In this document: in pieces, positions 24,120-37,280 of the stretch
Position numbering within the stretch: the first letter of the stretch is position 1
Layout: the number at the start of each line of letters is the position of its first letter
NCBI GenBank assembly: GCA_028551475.1
Contig: CM052355.1
Location: 23,525,580-23,589,579, forward strand
DNA from: Casuarina equisetifolia
Lineage: Eukaryota; Streptophyta; Magnoliopsida; Fagales; Casuarinaceae
Length of the DNA: 64,000 nt
Reading direction: 5' to 3'
Position numbers and translations under genes: made by a program
Notes under the pieces: model-generated
What the model saw: the letters and a program-made list of their open reading frames with translations, nothing else
What the model was told of the DNA's origin: nothing
Databases searched by the model: none

Positions 24120-25270
24120 TGATTTTGTTGGAGGCTTTTCTTGGGCAAAATCTTCAAATCTACACATTGGTTAGCTGTAGTTGTGGTAGCCATATATTTT
24201 GCCTTAGTTGTAGATAAAGCCCCAAAAAGCTATTTGTTAGATATCTAGCTAAAAGCACATGACCTAACATGAAGAAATACCCTAAGATGCTATAAGAGTC
24301 TTTGTTGCTTTTTGCCTAGTCATTGTTTGAGTAGCCATTGAGATAAAAAAACCCTTTATGCTTTATACATTAGGCAATAATTCCTGGTTCCTACAAGTAA
24401 TGAAGAATCCTTTTCACTTTGCTAAAGTGAATCTAAGACGGTTTTTATGTGAATAAATAAAAAGATCCTATATGTAACAACATACAGGATCTTTACCTAG
24501 GTGGTAGTCAAATACAATAGGTTGCTAGTTAATCTTTCGTAGCTCATTCCATTAGCTTTTCTTGAGTTGTCTTTGATAAAAAGAGACCATGGAGTGGCTA
24601 CAAATTTGTAGTTACTCATGTCAAATTTTGCAAGCAGCTTAGTAGTAAGCTTAGATTGAGAAATAAAGATCCCATCTCTACCCTTAGTTACTTTTAACCC
24701 TAAAAGTAATGCATGATGCCTAAATCATTCATTTCAAATGAATTAAATATATTTATCTTGAATTGAAGCAAACCATCTTCACAATTTCCAATGAATATAG
24801 GCTTGTCTACATAGAGGGAGACAATGATAATCAAATTACCTCTTTGGCTTAAGAGCAAAGTTGCTCACTAGGGCTTAATGAGAATCCTTCCTTTAGGAAA
24901 TGGTCATTGATTTTACTAAACCAAGCTTAAGGAGCATATGCTTTAAGCCATATAATTCCTTTTGTATCTTGATGACTTTCACTTCCTATCCTTTTACCTC
25001 CAAGCCTAGAGGTTGTGTAACATAAATCTTTTCATGAATATTCCCGTTCAAGAAAGTTACTTTTATGTCAAGCTTATTAATCTTCCTACCATTTTATGTA
25101 GAAATAGCAATAATGTGACAAATTGTCTCCAATTTGGCAAGAGGACCAAATGTCTTGATAAAGTCAACTTAGAGACTTAATAATATCCATTAACTATAAG
25201 CCTAGCTTTATGCTTCTAGATACTCCCTTTAGCATTAATTTTTAACTTGGAAATCAGCTTCACACTTATT
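24120..25270 (-). pseudogene. Decayed copia reverse transcriptase-RNase H, minus strand
   Basis: On the minus strand, KHKARLIVNGYY-like, KLDIKVTFLNGNIHEKIY and IQKELYGLKH (about 25220 down to 24930) are reverse transcriptase blocks. LVGTRNYCLMYKA, FLHVRSCAFS and GALSTTKAKYMA (about 24410 down to 24180) are the RNase H blocks. Many stops and frame changes are present. It is a different copy from the one ending at 22650. The plus-strand text at 25440-25500 (GAATTTTTGGGAATGCGG) resembles LTR sequence, but no boundary could be set. Confidence 0.75.
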
Positions 25271-26130
25271 GGTTTCATTATGTCCCAAAGCAACATAAGA
25301 AGTTGGAGAAGGGGGTAAGGCTGTGAATTAGATTTCTAAATTCCTTTTAGGGTTTCTTTTGTAAATAAATCTATGGTTGTGTCACAATAGTAGGTATACT
25401 AGTAAAACTAAATTAAACAATAAACAAACAACCACACAGTAAACGCATGAATTTTTGGGAATGCGGTTTAGTCTAAGCCACCTAGGCACCTATACCTACT
25501 TGCACTTTAGAGTTGCTTTTCCAATTAATTTATAATTAGTTCAAGGGATAATCAATCCCTTAGAAATTATAATCAAATTGACCATATAAGATAATGAATG
25601 TTTCTAACTTGTAATTACACAACAAGTACCAAAGATAGTTAGTTCTCTATAAAATTCAAACAAATTGGTCTTAAACACTAGCACTATTCAATTGTAGAAA
25701 AGTAAAGACTAACAAGTATAATAGAAATATATTCAACTAAATCATAATCACCAAAAGGTTTGAATGATTTTATGAGCTCAATAGACTTGAGTGTTGAAAC
25801 TATTTTTGCTTGATGTGTTTTGGTGTACAATCAATCCATAAGAATGGCTTTATAAAGAATTTATTTCTTCTCTATCAACTTTCTATTGCTTTAATAGCTT
25901 AAAAGATTTGAATTTGATGTGGTATTTTTTTGAGCTTCATAGAGTTCCCAAAATGGCGATGTTGTGAATTATTGTGCAAAAGGTGTTTTGCTTGTCTTTA
26001 AAATGATTTTGAATGATATGATCTATACTAACCTAAATGACATTGCTTGAATGGACCACTTTTTCTTCACCTTTAATAAGTTGACACAATGAGAGATAGA
26101 GGCATTGAATGATGAACCCTTTATTCTTTC

Positions 26131-28016
26131 TTATAAGATTCTAGCCTCCCTAAGCAATCAAGAAGAGGAGAGAGAGGGGGGTTGGTTGAATTGATTGGTT
26201 GTTAAAAATATTTTCAACAATTTCAATGTAATAAAAAAATAAGCAAGCAAGTAAGTAAAGACATAGAGATTTTTAAGAGGTTTTGTCCACAACAAACAAC
26301 TGCCTACATCTTATGTTACCTTTTTAACTAATGTGGCTAAAAGGCCTTTTTTTAGTATTCTTTAGTAATCTTTACAAGAGTTCACCACTCTTATATCTAA
26401 TCTCTTCAAGAGATTAATCCCTATCCCACTAAAACTCCAATGGTGAATCAATGAATATAAGATAATATACTTGCTATGAATACGAAAGTTAAGTAAGTAA
26501 TAACAACATTCAATAACCAAATAATAATAACAATTAAAGCAATAAAGTAAAGAAATGTTCAGTGGTATGGGAGCTTTGATGAAGATTTTGTAGTAGCAAA
26601 CTTGAATGCTTCAAGAGTGTTAATGTATTCTTAAGTTGTACTTTTCCTTGAGTCTTCTTCTCTATTTATGGATCCTTTTCAAAGTAGTTTTTTTTTCTTT
26701 TCCTTCATAGACATTAGACCTTCATAAGTGTGCAATTTTCTTTAAAACATTTTTCCTTTCCTGCTTAACCTTGGAATTTTAACCTAGGCTTTCTTTGTTA
26801 GTGATTAGAATGCATCTAGCCTTAATCTTGTCTTTATTAGCCATTAGTTATTGCTAGAGCTAAAAATCTTCTTCTTTTTTGAAAACATCCCATATTGATA
26901 GCTAATTTTTTCAAAATGATTATCAATGTTTTTCTTTTGTTTTTTTATAAAGCATTAATGTAAAACAAAATAGAACATACTAAATGAATATGTCAGTCTT
27001 TAATAATGGTTTGTCTTAGTTCCCATTTTTTGTTCTTGCAAGTTGACTATGAATCCCTTGGCCTTTATTCCATAGAAACTTAAAATCTCCCCCTTTACTT
27101 TTTCCTTTACTAAATGCTTCCATTTTGAAGTTAGCTTTTGAATTTCAAATGATATACTCCTTTTGTAGAACAATTTTAATCATCCTTCATAACTTCCTTA
27201 ACAATCTTGCTCAAAATCTTTCCTCTTGTGAATTTGATTTTCTCTCACAAACCTTAATGAGATTTTCCTCAAATTACATTATGGAAGAAAATGATTGATC
27301 AAAACATTGAGTCCATACTTAGTAAGTAAAATGGGGCATTTGGACTTAATTTTGAAGAGAGTTGTAGTTGTGAGTTGTAGGTTTAGGTTATGTGTCCACA
27401 AATCATATTGATCTTCATCTTTAACTATTCACGATTTTCTTCACAAATCCCTAGTAGTGCCTTTTCTTTTGAATGATAGGATGTTCCATAGCATTTCATA
27501 GCTAAAATTTCATATGGATTGCACAAGATCTTTTGGATTTAAACAAAAGTTTCTGAGTTGTAAATATAGATTTCCAATATGATTGTGGGTCTAGCTTCTC
27601 TCCTTAGATCTATGCTTTCTAGTGCTACAATGGTAGGATATCGGTGAAGCTTGGTGCTCAAGTATGGGTTGCATTGTGTGGGAGCAATTGGGTTGTGCTA
27701 TGTGCACACAATGCTCATACTAGGTTGCATTGGTTAGGTTTGCACAAATTATGGGCACAAGCTACTTGAGTGTAGGTTGACTTGTGTAGGTTGGGCTTTG
27801 TATTGTGAGACTATGATGGCTTTATGTTTATGCTGGACTTGCACATAGGCTAGACTTGTGCACATCCTAGCCTGGGCTAGATAATACTTAGGTTGCATAA
27901 TATACCTTAACAAGCATAATATCCTTCTATATTAAAAATATAAAAGCAAGTGCAACCTTTTTCAACCCGATTTTGAAATATTGTAATTTGTCATATCAAA
28001 AAATTATTATTTAACA
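26131..28016 (-). repeat. Left (3') LTR of the Sirevirus-type element
   Basis: It begins TTATAAGATTC (TG eroded; the right copy has TGTAGGATTC) and ends TTAACA. It aligns with 34371-35588, 36945-37280 and 39999-40295. Shared blocks include GCAAGCAAGTAAG, AATCTCCCCCTTT, ATCATATTGATCTTCATCTTT, GGTGAAGCTTGGTGCT and CCTTAACAAGCATAA. A short insertion with AGAGAGGGGGGTTGG is private to this copy near 26175. Confidence 0.85.
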
Positions 28017-28059
28017 ATCCCTTTTTTGATAATGACAAATTCCTTAATATGTAACATAA

Positions 28060-28115
28060 AAATGAAAAGTTTTAATAGCTCAAAATTAAATTTTTCTCCC
28101 CCTTTTTGTTACCAT
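28060..28115 (-). other. Polypurine tract region of the Sirevirus-type element
   Basis: The plus strand reads TTTCTCCCCCTTTTTGTTACC at about 28093. Its complement is the purine-rich AACAAAAAGGGGGAGAAA expected upstream of a Sirevirus 3' LTR. A second purine run (complement of ATCCCTTTTTTGA) directly abuts the LTR at 28017. Multiple polypurine tracts are known in Sireviruses. Confidence 0.6.
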
Positions 28116-28599
28116 CCAAAAAAGAAAGAAACATACCTAGAAAGCTCCCTTTCATGAAGTGCCATATGGGGCTCCCCCTTAATAGGTGTGATGTAACAAA
28201 GATGGATAAAAGAAAAACTAGTAAATAGATTTCAAAATATAATGCAAGTGACAAGTTTACTTATTTTGTTGGAGGAGAAAAAGGCAACAATGCAATGATA
28301 ACATGTGAAAGACACACCAAAATGAGTTAACATAGCAACGTAGTGAACAAGGTATCATTAAAAATGGAAATGTTATGGTCTACAAGAATGGACAGCAAGT
28401 AGATTTTCATAAAAATATAGGAATAAAATTAATGGTATTAATAATAAATGGCGAGAAAGGAAATCCATATAGTGAACCTCAACCAATTTATCAAGTGTCT
28501 ATATTTCTTCAAAGGTCAAATAAATTATTAGAAAGTGCATAAAAAAATTATTATGGCAGGTAAATAGTCATGAGATATTTTCCAACAAGCAAAGACAAG

Positions 28600-30150
28600 T
28601 TCCTAATGAAAAGTAATAAATCTGTCCGTATTTAAGAGTTTAGTGAATATCTCTGCGACCTAGTGTTGTGTACCAATAAATTCAATGGAGATATCACCGT
28701 AGAAAATGATGACAAATATCTATATGCTTGGTACATGGGTGAAATATGGGATTTTTGGACATATTTATTGTAGTATTGGAGTTGGTGAAATGCCAAAGTC
28801 AAATAAATGTTGTTTCATCCATAGGATTTATGGATAGTAGTTCCTTAACACTATATATTTGGCTTATGTAGTAGAGATTGGAACATTATTTTGCTTATTG
28901 AAGAACTAAGAAATTAACATGGTGCCTAGAAAATGACAAGTACCATTAGTATTTTTTCTGTCTAAGTTTGATCAAGTAAAATCAACATCATTATATGCAT
29001 GTAATGTAAGAGAGAAACTTCATGAATATAACAAACCTAAGGTTTTAGTGCCTTTCAAATATCTAAAAATTCTCTTCATTGTCATAAAGTGAATTCTTTA
29101 GGATCAGATTGAAAATGAGAATAAAGGCAAACACCAAACAATATACTAGGTTTGGAGCTTGTGAGATAAAGAAGAGATCTTATCATACTTTGATATACCT
29201 TAGGATCCACACTCTTACTTGAAGGAAAGGGATCAAGCCTAATTGTTGTATTCATAGGGGTTAATGTAAGTTTGCAATCTTTAAGTTTAAAACATTTCAA
29301 TAAGTCAAAAATGAATTTCTCTTGGCAAATGAAGATTCCTTCATATTTTTGCTTGATTTGTAAAGCCAAGAAGTACTTGAGTTCTCCCATCATACTCATT
29401 TCAAATTCTCTTCGCATTAAGTTAAAAATTCCTTGTAAAGAGAGTCATTAGTAGCACCGAATATTATATCATCAACATATAATTGTATAAACAACAAGTC
29501 ATCATTCACATTTTTAAGAAACAAAGTAGTATCAACTTGCCCTTTTCTAAAACCTTGATCAAGTAAGAATCTCCTAAGCCTTTCATACCAAGCTCTTAGA
29601 GCTTATTTAAGACCATACAATGCTTTAAATAGTTTATACACATGATCTAAAAAATTAGGATTTTCAACACTTAGAGGTTGTTTAACATACACCTTTTCAA
29701 TTGTATGGCCATTCAAAAAGGCACTTTTGACATCCATTTGGTATAATTTGAATTCTTTATGATGATAAAAAACAAGTAGCATTCTTATAACCTCTAATCT
29801 AGCTACTAGATTATTTCTAAAAATCTAATCTCATCAAAATATATTCCTTCCTTTTAAAAATACCCTTAGGCAACTAATCTAGCCTTACTTTTGGTGATAT
29901 TTTCATTTTCATCAACTTTATTTCTAAAACTCCATTTTGTACCTATAATAGATTTATTTGAGGAACAAGGTACTAAGGTCCAAACTTGACTCCTTTCAAA
30001 TTGATTCAATTCCTCTTGCATGGTATTTATCCAATTTTCATCTTTTAAAGCCTCATTTATTCTTTTAGGTTCTATTTGTGCTAAAAATGTAACAAAATCA
30101 CATACATTTCTTGCAACAAAACAAGTACATACCTTTTGACTTGGATTTTC
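28600..30150 (-). pseudogene. Sirevirus reverse transcriptase and RNase H remnants
   Basis: 29082-29417 translates (minus) to a block with FEMSMMGELKYFLALQIKQ, a GIFICQEKFI block and SMIRSLLYLTSSKPSILFGV, the C-terminal half of copia reverse transcriptase. The polymerase YVDD region and upstream blocks (about 29450-30100) are present but broken by stops. RNase H ends in KHIDICHHFL and EIFTKLLNTD (about 28740-28610). Confidence 0.82.
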
Positions 30151-30235
30151 TATAATGGTTTGAGTATCAACCTTGTTTATTCTTAGCTTTCTAGATTTGT
30201 AGAATTTTCATAGTACAGTTCTACAAGTACAGTTT

Positions 30236-31190
30236 CTATTTTTTTGGTTCTAAAGACAATTCACTTATAGAAGGTAGTAGAGCATTTTCACAAATCATAG
30301 AGGCATAAAAAATATGATCAATCATTCCATGATTTTCACTTAAGGTAGTAGGTGATTCATTAAACAAAACATGGACAAATTCTTCTACAATTAAAGTCTT
30401 CTTATAATATACTCTAAAGGCATTGCTATGCATGGAGTAATTTAAAAATATTCCTTCATCACTTTGGGTATCGAACTTTCTCAAAGATTCTTATTATTAT
30501 TTAAGATAAAACACTTACACTTAAAGCTGCAAAAATAGGAAATATTTGATTTTCCTCCATGAAACAACTTAAAAAAAGATGTCTTTTTCAAAATGGGTAG
30601 AACACATGATTTGAGATGACTAGAACATATAGTTTGATATGTAACATGTTGTATTCACAACTTCCCCTAAAAATGTTTTGGCAAATTATTTTCACAAAGC
30701 ATTGTTCTAGCCATTTCTTGAAGAATATGATTTTTCCTTTATGCCACACTGTTTTGTTATGGTGTTTTAAGTGCTGAAATATTGTGATGTATCCCCTTTT
30801 TGGTACAAAATCAGCAAACAATTTATTTTCAAATTCCCTTCCATGGTCTAAATGTATGATTTTCAAGTTGTACACATTTTCCATTCTTTTGGTAGAAGTC
30901 AACAAATATTCCAAGAGTCTCATCTTTATGTTTTAATAGGAAAATCCATGTAAATCTAGAGTAATCATCCATAAGAACAAAAATGTTCTCATGGGTCTAA
31001 ATAGATCAACATGCAACAATTGTAATGGAATAGAAGTAGTAACATTAGTTTTTGATTTAACACTAAATCTAGAATGTTTAGCACAAGCATAAGCATCAAA
31101 CAATTTATTTGGTACTTAAGAAAATTTAGGAATACCAACTAGTTCCTTTTTGGACAACTTATGGATCAAATTAATGCCTACATGTCCTAA
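30236..31190 (-). pseudogene. Sirevirus integrase remnant, split by a solo LTR
   Basis: On the minus strand RTLGHVGINLIHKLSKKEL (about 31195 down to 31135) is the GAG-pre-integrase zinc-binding region. LKIIHLDHGREFENKLFADF and the EQCF-to-FYPF stretch (30588-30923) are the integrase catalytic core. DTQSDEGIFLNYSMHSNAFR (30236-30484) is the C-terminal part. The preceding QLWHYRL lies at about 32465, beyond the solo LTR at 31191-32462, which therefore interrupts this domain. Confidence 0.82.
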
Positions 31191-32462
31191 TGTTCGGTGA
31201 AATTTATATGCAAGTGAACATGTTGAACAAGTAATATAATGATAAGAAAAGTATCGTCCCACAGAGATTGGTGATTACTATGCCAACTAATTACTAACGG
31301 TGAATAACTCCTAGAATTTATCTAACAAATCCAAATTGATAGAGAATAAACTAATCAACTAAATTTAATAAAACTAAATACATAAAATATGTTAGAGTGT
31401 CCGATTTCACCATAACTATGAGGTACTAATGTAGATTATGTATGCTTACAAGAGGGATAATATCTATGTGATGGCGGAACTTCCTAATTTATTTACTATC
31501 CTATGTCTAGGTATAGCAAACCTACTTAGTTCATTAATTCATTATATTTCTATATGTGAATTGAAACAAACCAAATGCATTAGGATCTATGAACATTCCC
31601 AGTTTACAATAAATCTTTCGATTATCTTATCACCAAAAGCCACACAAACAACATGGTATATGTCTATCCACATTTAATTCATGATTATATATTATAAGAA
31701 GTAATTGCATAGTATTACCTCTTAGTCTCAAACATGCACATCAAATCATTCAAATGGTGGCCAATCACTTAAAAGCATTAAGCATAATAATATATAACTC
31801 ACATAAATAAAATTCTTGCAAAACATAATAATCATAAGATTCATACCATCATAATTAGGTTACATCATAGCTCTAACAAAAGTAAACTAAAGCATAAAGA
31901 AATAATGAGGAAGAATAATAATAAGGAATAAAGAAGGCATCTTGAATCCAAGAACAAGAAGTCTGTCACCCTTTTTGCCTTCTCTTCAAGAAAATCTTGA
32001 ATTCTTGGCCTCTTTCTTAAGTTGTGCTCAATTTCCTCCTCTTCTTTCTTTTGCCTCTTCTCTTTTCTTAAATAGGGTTTAGGTTTAGACCTACTCTTAT
32101 CCTAGTAGAATTGGGTCTTAGAGATCTAAAACAATTGGGTTTTGAACTCTTAATTTAATTAGGCTTTGAACTCCTAATATGATTAGGTTTTCTAATTATT
32201 TAGAAAACCCAATAACAATAAAATCTAATAACAATCATTCAAAGCCCAAGCCCATCTTGACTCTCTTGACCTTGATATTACGATTTTGCCACACAATAAG
32301 CATCAAGCTCTCCATGTTCATCTCTTTTCTCCTTGCCTTCTTATGCTACATAAACAAGATAAATTTAATTAAATAAATAGGAGTTCAAATATTTTCTCAC
32401 AATTATTAAAGTTATTTATTGCCTAAAATAGGTAAAATAACTCTATAAAAATAGAGTTATCA
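31191..32462 (+). mobile_element. Solo LTR A, target duplication CCTAA
   Basis: The 1272-bp insertion runs from TGTTCGGTGAAATTT to AGAGTTATCA. It is flanked by CCTAA at 31186-31190 and 32463-32467. Removing it and one CCTAA restores the copia integrase reading across the junction, which confirms the boundaries. It contains AAGTATCGTCCCACAGAGAT near the left end and a perfect terminal hairpin, ATAACTCTAT AAAA ATAGAGTTAT, at the right end. There is no internal region, so it is a solo LTR left by recombination. Orientation (+) is inferred from the hairpin placement near window position 50 next to a gypsy gag piece. Confidence 0.88.
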
Positions 32463-32999
32463 CCTAATCTATAATGCCATAATTGAATTGAATCAATATT
32501 TACAATAGATAGACAAGGAATATTGCCATAAGCATTTTCAATATACATTTCCTTGTCTTTTTGCAATTAGTTTCTAGTTCTCTAAAGTAACAATTTCACA
32601 AAATGCAAGTTTAAACTTTACTTGATAACCCATATCACTCAATTGACTTACACTCAATAAATTGAAACTTCAATTTGTCCACATACAAGACATTATTCAT
32701 AGGAAGAGTTTCGAGATTAACTATCTCACCAATACCTTGAATCTTGCCTTTGGAGTTATTACCAAAATACACTTTACCTCATGGTTTATATTGGAATTCT
32801 TGAAATAGGAACAGGTTTCCAGTTATGTGTCGAGAGCATCTGCTATCTAAGTACCAATAGCTTATGGTTTCTTTTAGTTCTTGCACATACAAGCACTTTT
32901 TTTTTTAATAGATTTTGGTCCCCAATTCTTGTTGGGTCCATTTAGGTTAGATCTATTGGTATTCTTTAGTACCCATACCTTTTTACTTTATACTTTCTA

Positions 33000-34330
33000 T
33001 TGAATATTATAAGGCAATTTGTGTAATCATGACCTTGGTAACAAGAATGAGTGCATGTTTAGGTTTTCACAAATTTTTCTTTTCCTTCTGATGGCTCACC
33101 TTTATTGTATCCTATTCTTTCTTTGTAAAATGTACCATTATGAGCAAATAGAATATTATCCAACATAGCACTTCTATTTGAAAACTTTTTCAACATGCTT
33201 TGAGTTTCAAGTAGTTTTATACTCAAAGTTTCATTTTCCTCTTTCCATGTGTCTAATTTTTCTGCCATAGTTAATTTAAACAACTCATTATTTTCTTTTT
33301 CAACCAGTAAATAGGTGTTCTTTATATTCATATTTTCTTTTTCAAATGATTCTACCTTTTTTTTTTAATTTATTATATTTCAAACTCATGATCTTATATT
33401 TATCCATCATTTGAATAAACACATCATACAATTCTTCATGTGAGAACTCATTGAAGTAGGGTTTTACCTTATGTTTCTTTGAATTTTTTATAGCCATTAG
33501 CATAGATTTGTTATCTCATTAGATTCATCTTCATCTAATAAGTCTTCTAATCCTAAGTGGTCAACATTGCCTTTTTCTTTGATTTGAACTTAGACTTTTG
33601 TTCCTTCTTTAGGAATGGACAATTTGCATTGGTGTGTCCAGATTTCTTGGATTTGATACTTAAGTCATCAACAATATCCTTCTTTTTTTTTAATCCACCG
33701 TACATGGGTTTTTCTTTTCTATAAAACCTTTCGAATTTTCAAGCAATCATAACAAAATCATCATCACTATCATCGATCTCATTATCAAAAACATTTGAAA
33801 CTTTAAAAGCATTAACTTTCTTTTCTTAAAAGAACCTAGAAGTTCATTAAAAGGAAGAGTTTTTAAGTAGTTTCTTTGGCACCCCACATTTCAGGTAAAT
33901 AACTCAAGACCTTTTTCACCAATTCAACATTTGAATAGCTTTTCCTAGAAGGGTAAGTTCAATAATGATGTCATTGAACCTAGTGAACATTTCACCAATT
34001 TTTTCAATTGGTTTCATTTGAAACAACTCATAGTCATGGACAAGCTTGGATATTTTGGACGGTTTCACATTTTTAGTTCCCTTATTTCAGACTTTTAATT
34101 TCTTTTGTATTTGCTGAACAATTTTGAGCCATTTCTAAGGTTTCTTGGTTTGACTAAGTTTTCTCATCACCCTTTGGTAGCACTACCCCTTTCTTTATGA
34201 CTTTCCAAGCATCTGCATCTTGACCAATCATAAATGTTGTCATCATGGCCTTCCAATGGCCATAGTTAGTCCTATCAAACAAAGGTGGCCTATTATGAGC
34301 TAAGAATTATTTTATGAAGGTTGTTAGGCT
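33000..34330 (-). pseudogene. Sirevirus gag remnant
   Basis: On the minus strand MIGQDADAWKVIKKG (about 34230-34180) is the N-terminal gag domain. SGHTNANCPFLKK (about 33640-33600) is the end of the CCHC zinc knuckle. 33059-33331 encodes a coiled-coil-like stretch with LDNILFAHNGTFYKERIGYN, a motif typical of Sirevirus gag. Stops separate the pieces. Confidence 0.78.
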
Positions 34331-35588
34331 TATCTTCCAAAAGAGTAGAGAATGAGGATTTGATATCACTTGTAGGATTCTAGTCTCCCTAAGCAATCAA
34401 GAAAAGACACAAAGATTTTTCAACAATTTCAATGCAATAAAACTAAGCAAGCAAGTAAGCAAAGACATAGAGATTTTTCTTAGGTTCAGCCTATAACAAA
34501 CAACTACCTATGTTCCTTGTTACCTTTTAATCAACTAAAAGGCCTCTTTCACTATTCTATAGCAATCTTTACAAGAATTCACCATTTTTACATCTAATCT
34601 CTTCAAGAGATTAATCCTAATCCTAACAAAACTCCAATGGTGAATCAATCAATACAAGATAATATATTTACTATGAATATGAATATGAAAATTAAGCAAG
34701 TAATAACAATATTTAATAATCAAATAGTAATATCAATCAATACAGTAGAGTAAAGAAATGCTCAGTAGTATGGCAGCTTTAATGAAGACATTGTGGCAGG
34801 AAACTTGAATGCTTTAAGGACATCAATGTATTCTCAGGTTGTACTTTACTTATGTATCCTTTCCGAAATAGGCTTTCTTCTTTTCCTTCATAACGATTGG
34901 ACTTTCATATGTGTGCAATTTTCTTTTGCAAATTTTCTTGCAACATTTTTTCTTTCACATTTAACCTTGGATTTTTAGCTTAGGCTTTCCTTCTTAGTGA
35001 TTAGAATGCATCTAGCCTTAATCTTCTCTTTATTAACCCCTTTATTATGGGTAAAGCTGAAGATCTTCTTCTTCTTCTTTAAAACATCCCATATTGTTAG
35101 ATACTTTCTCCAAAAAAAAATTTTCAAATTTTTATTTTTTTTTCTTATAAAGCATTAATGGAAAAGAGAATATAACATGCCAAATGAATATTTTTCAGTC
35201 TTCAACATTGGCTTGTCTCAGTTCCCATTTTTGTTATTTGTAAGTTGATTATAAATCCCTTGATATATACTCCATAAAACCTTCAAATCTCCCCCTTTCC
35301 TTTTTTCCTTTACCAAGTGTTTCCATTTTGAACTTAGCTTTCAAATTTCAAATCATATATTCCCTTTGTAGAACAATCTTAATCATCCTTCATAACTTCC
35401 TTAACAATCTTGATCAAAATCTTTTCTCTTGTGAATATGATTTTCTCCCACAAACCTTAATGGGATTTTCCTCAAAATAGCTTTTCATCAAATTACACAA
35501 TGGAACAATTGATCAAAAGAATGAGTCTAGACATGGTAAGTCAAATGGTGTATTTGGATTTGATTCTAAAGAGAGTTCTAGTGGTGGG

Positions 35589-36939
35589 TGATAACTTTAT
35601 TGTTATAGATTTATTTTACCTAATTTAAATAATAACTTATCTAATGCTTGTGAGAAAATATTTTAATTTCTCTTTATTTACTTAAATTTGTCTTGCTTAT
35701 GTAGAATAAGAAGGCATGAAGAAAAAGGACAAGCATGGAGAACCTAATACTTATTATATGGTAGAAGATGGTCAAATTATCAAGGTGAAAGAAATCAAGA
35801 TGGGCTTAGGCATGGGCTTTGGATGATTGTTATTAGATTTTTATTGTTATTGGTTTTTTTTAAATAATTAGAAAACCTAGTCCTATTAGGAGTCTAAAGC
35901 CTAATTAATATAGGAGTCTAAAACCTAATTGTATTAGGAATCCAAAACCCAATTCTATTAGGATAAGGAGATAGTTCTAGATCCCAAACCCTATATAAAG
36001 GAGAACCACTGCATAAGGAAAAAAGAAGGAGAAGAGAGAGAGAAAAGAAAGTGTCGCTGAAACCAAGGAAGAAAGAAGAAGATCAAGGAGAATTCTTGAA
36101 GAGAAGATAATGTGGTGACAACTTTCCTATTTTTCTTAAGTTAAGATGTTTTCCTCAATTTCTACCACTGTTTTGGTTTATTATTTCATTATGTTCTAAA
36201 TTGCTTTTGTTAGAGTGATGATGTAGCCTAATTATGATGATGTAAATCTTATAAGTTTTTATGTTTTGCAAGATATTTTATTTATGTGAGTTATATTTTA
36301 TTATGCTTAATGCTCTTAAGTGATTGGCCACCACTTGAATGATTTGATGTGCATGTTTGAGACTGACAAGAGATAATATGTAGTTGCTTTTAGTAATATA
36401 TAACCATAAATTAAATATGGATAGACATATACCATGTTGTTTGTGTGACTTTTGGTAAAAAGATGATCAAAAGATTTATGTAAACCAAGAATGTTCACAA
36501 ATCCTAATGCATTTGGTTTAGTTCAATTTATATATAGAAATATAGTGAATTAATGAACTAGATAGGTTTGCTATACTTAGACATATGATAGTAAATAAAT
36601 AAGAAAATTCCGCCATTACATAAGTATTATCATTCTTGCAGGCATAAACTATGAAAATTCATATTTAGTAGTTATGGTGAAATCGGATGCTCTAACATGT
36701 TTCTTATATTGATCTTTCTTACTTGGATTTAATTTCAATTAGGCTTGAATCTTGTTTTGAAAATTTTATATTTTATTTCATCATCAACTTTCTTTTGATT
36801 AGCTAGATAAATTTTAGGATTAGTTCATTGTTGGTACTTAATTAGTTTAGTATTCACCAATCTCTATGGGATGATACATTTTCTTATCATTATATTACTT
36901 GTTCGACATGTTCACTTGCATTTAAAATTTCACTGAATA
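35589..36939 (-). mobile_element. Solo LTR B, target duplication GTGGG
   Basis: The 1351-bp insertion runs from TGATAACTTTATTG to TTTCACTGAATA. GTGGG flanks it at 35584-35588 and 36940-36944. It is the same LTR family as 31191-32462 but in opposite orientation (shared ATCTCTATGGGATGATAC, TTATCATTATATTACTTG and the GGCATGGGCTTTGG-type block). The terminal CA has mutated to TA and the hairpin is eroded, so this copy looks older. Confidence 0.86.
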
Positions 36940-37280
36940 GTGGGTCATGGATCTAGGTTGTGGGTCTAAGAATCATATTGATCTTCATCTTTGAGAGTTC
37001 ATGGTTTTCTTCACAGATCATTGGTAGTGACCCTATCTTTTGATCAACATGATGCTTCACCATGTTTTATAGCTTGGATTTTGTCTAAGGTGCACAAGCA
37101 TTTTTGGATTTGAGGAAAATTTCTAAGTTATGAACATAGATTTCCAGTCTACTTTGTAGGTCTACCTTCTTTCCTTAAATCTATGCTTTCTAGTGTTGCT
37201 ATGGCCAAATATTGGTGAAGCTTGGTGCTTAGGCATGGGTTGCATTATAGGGAGCCATTGGGTTGCATCGAGTACAATGT

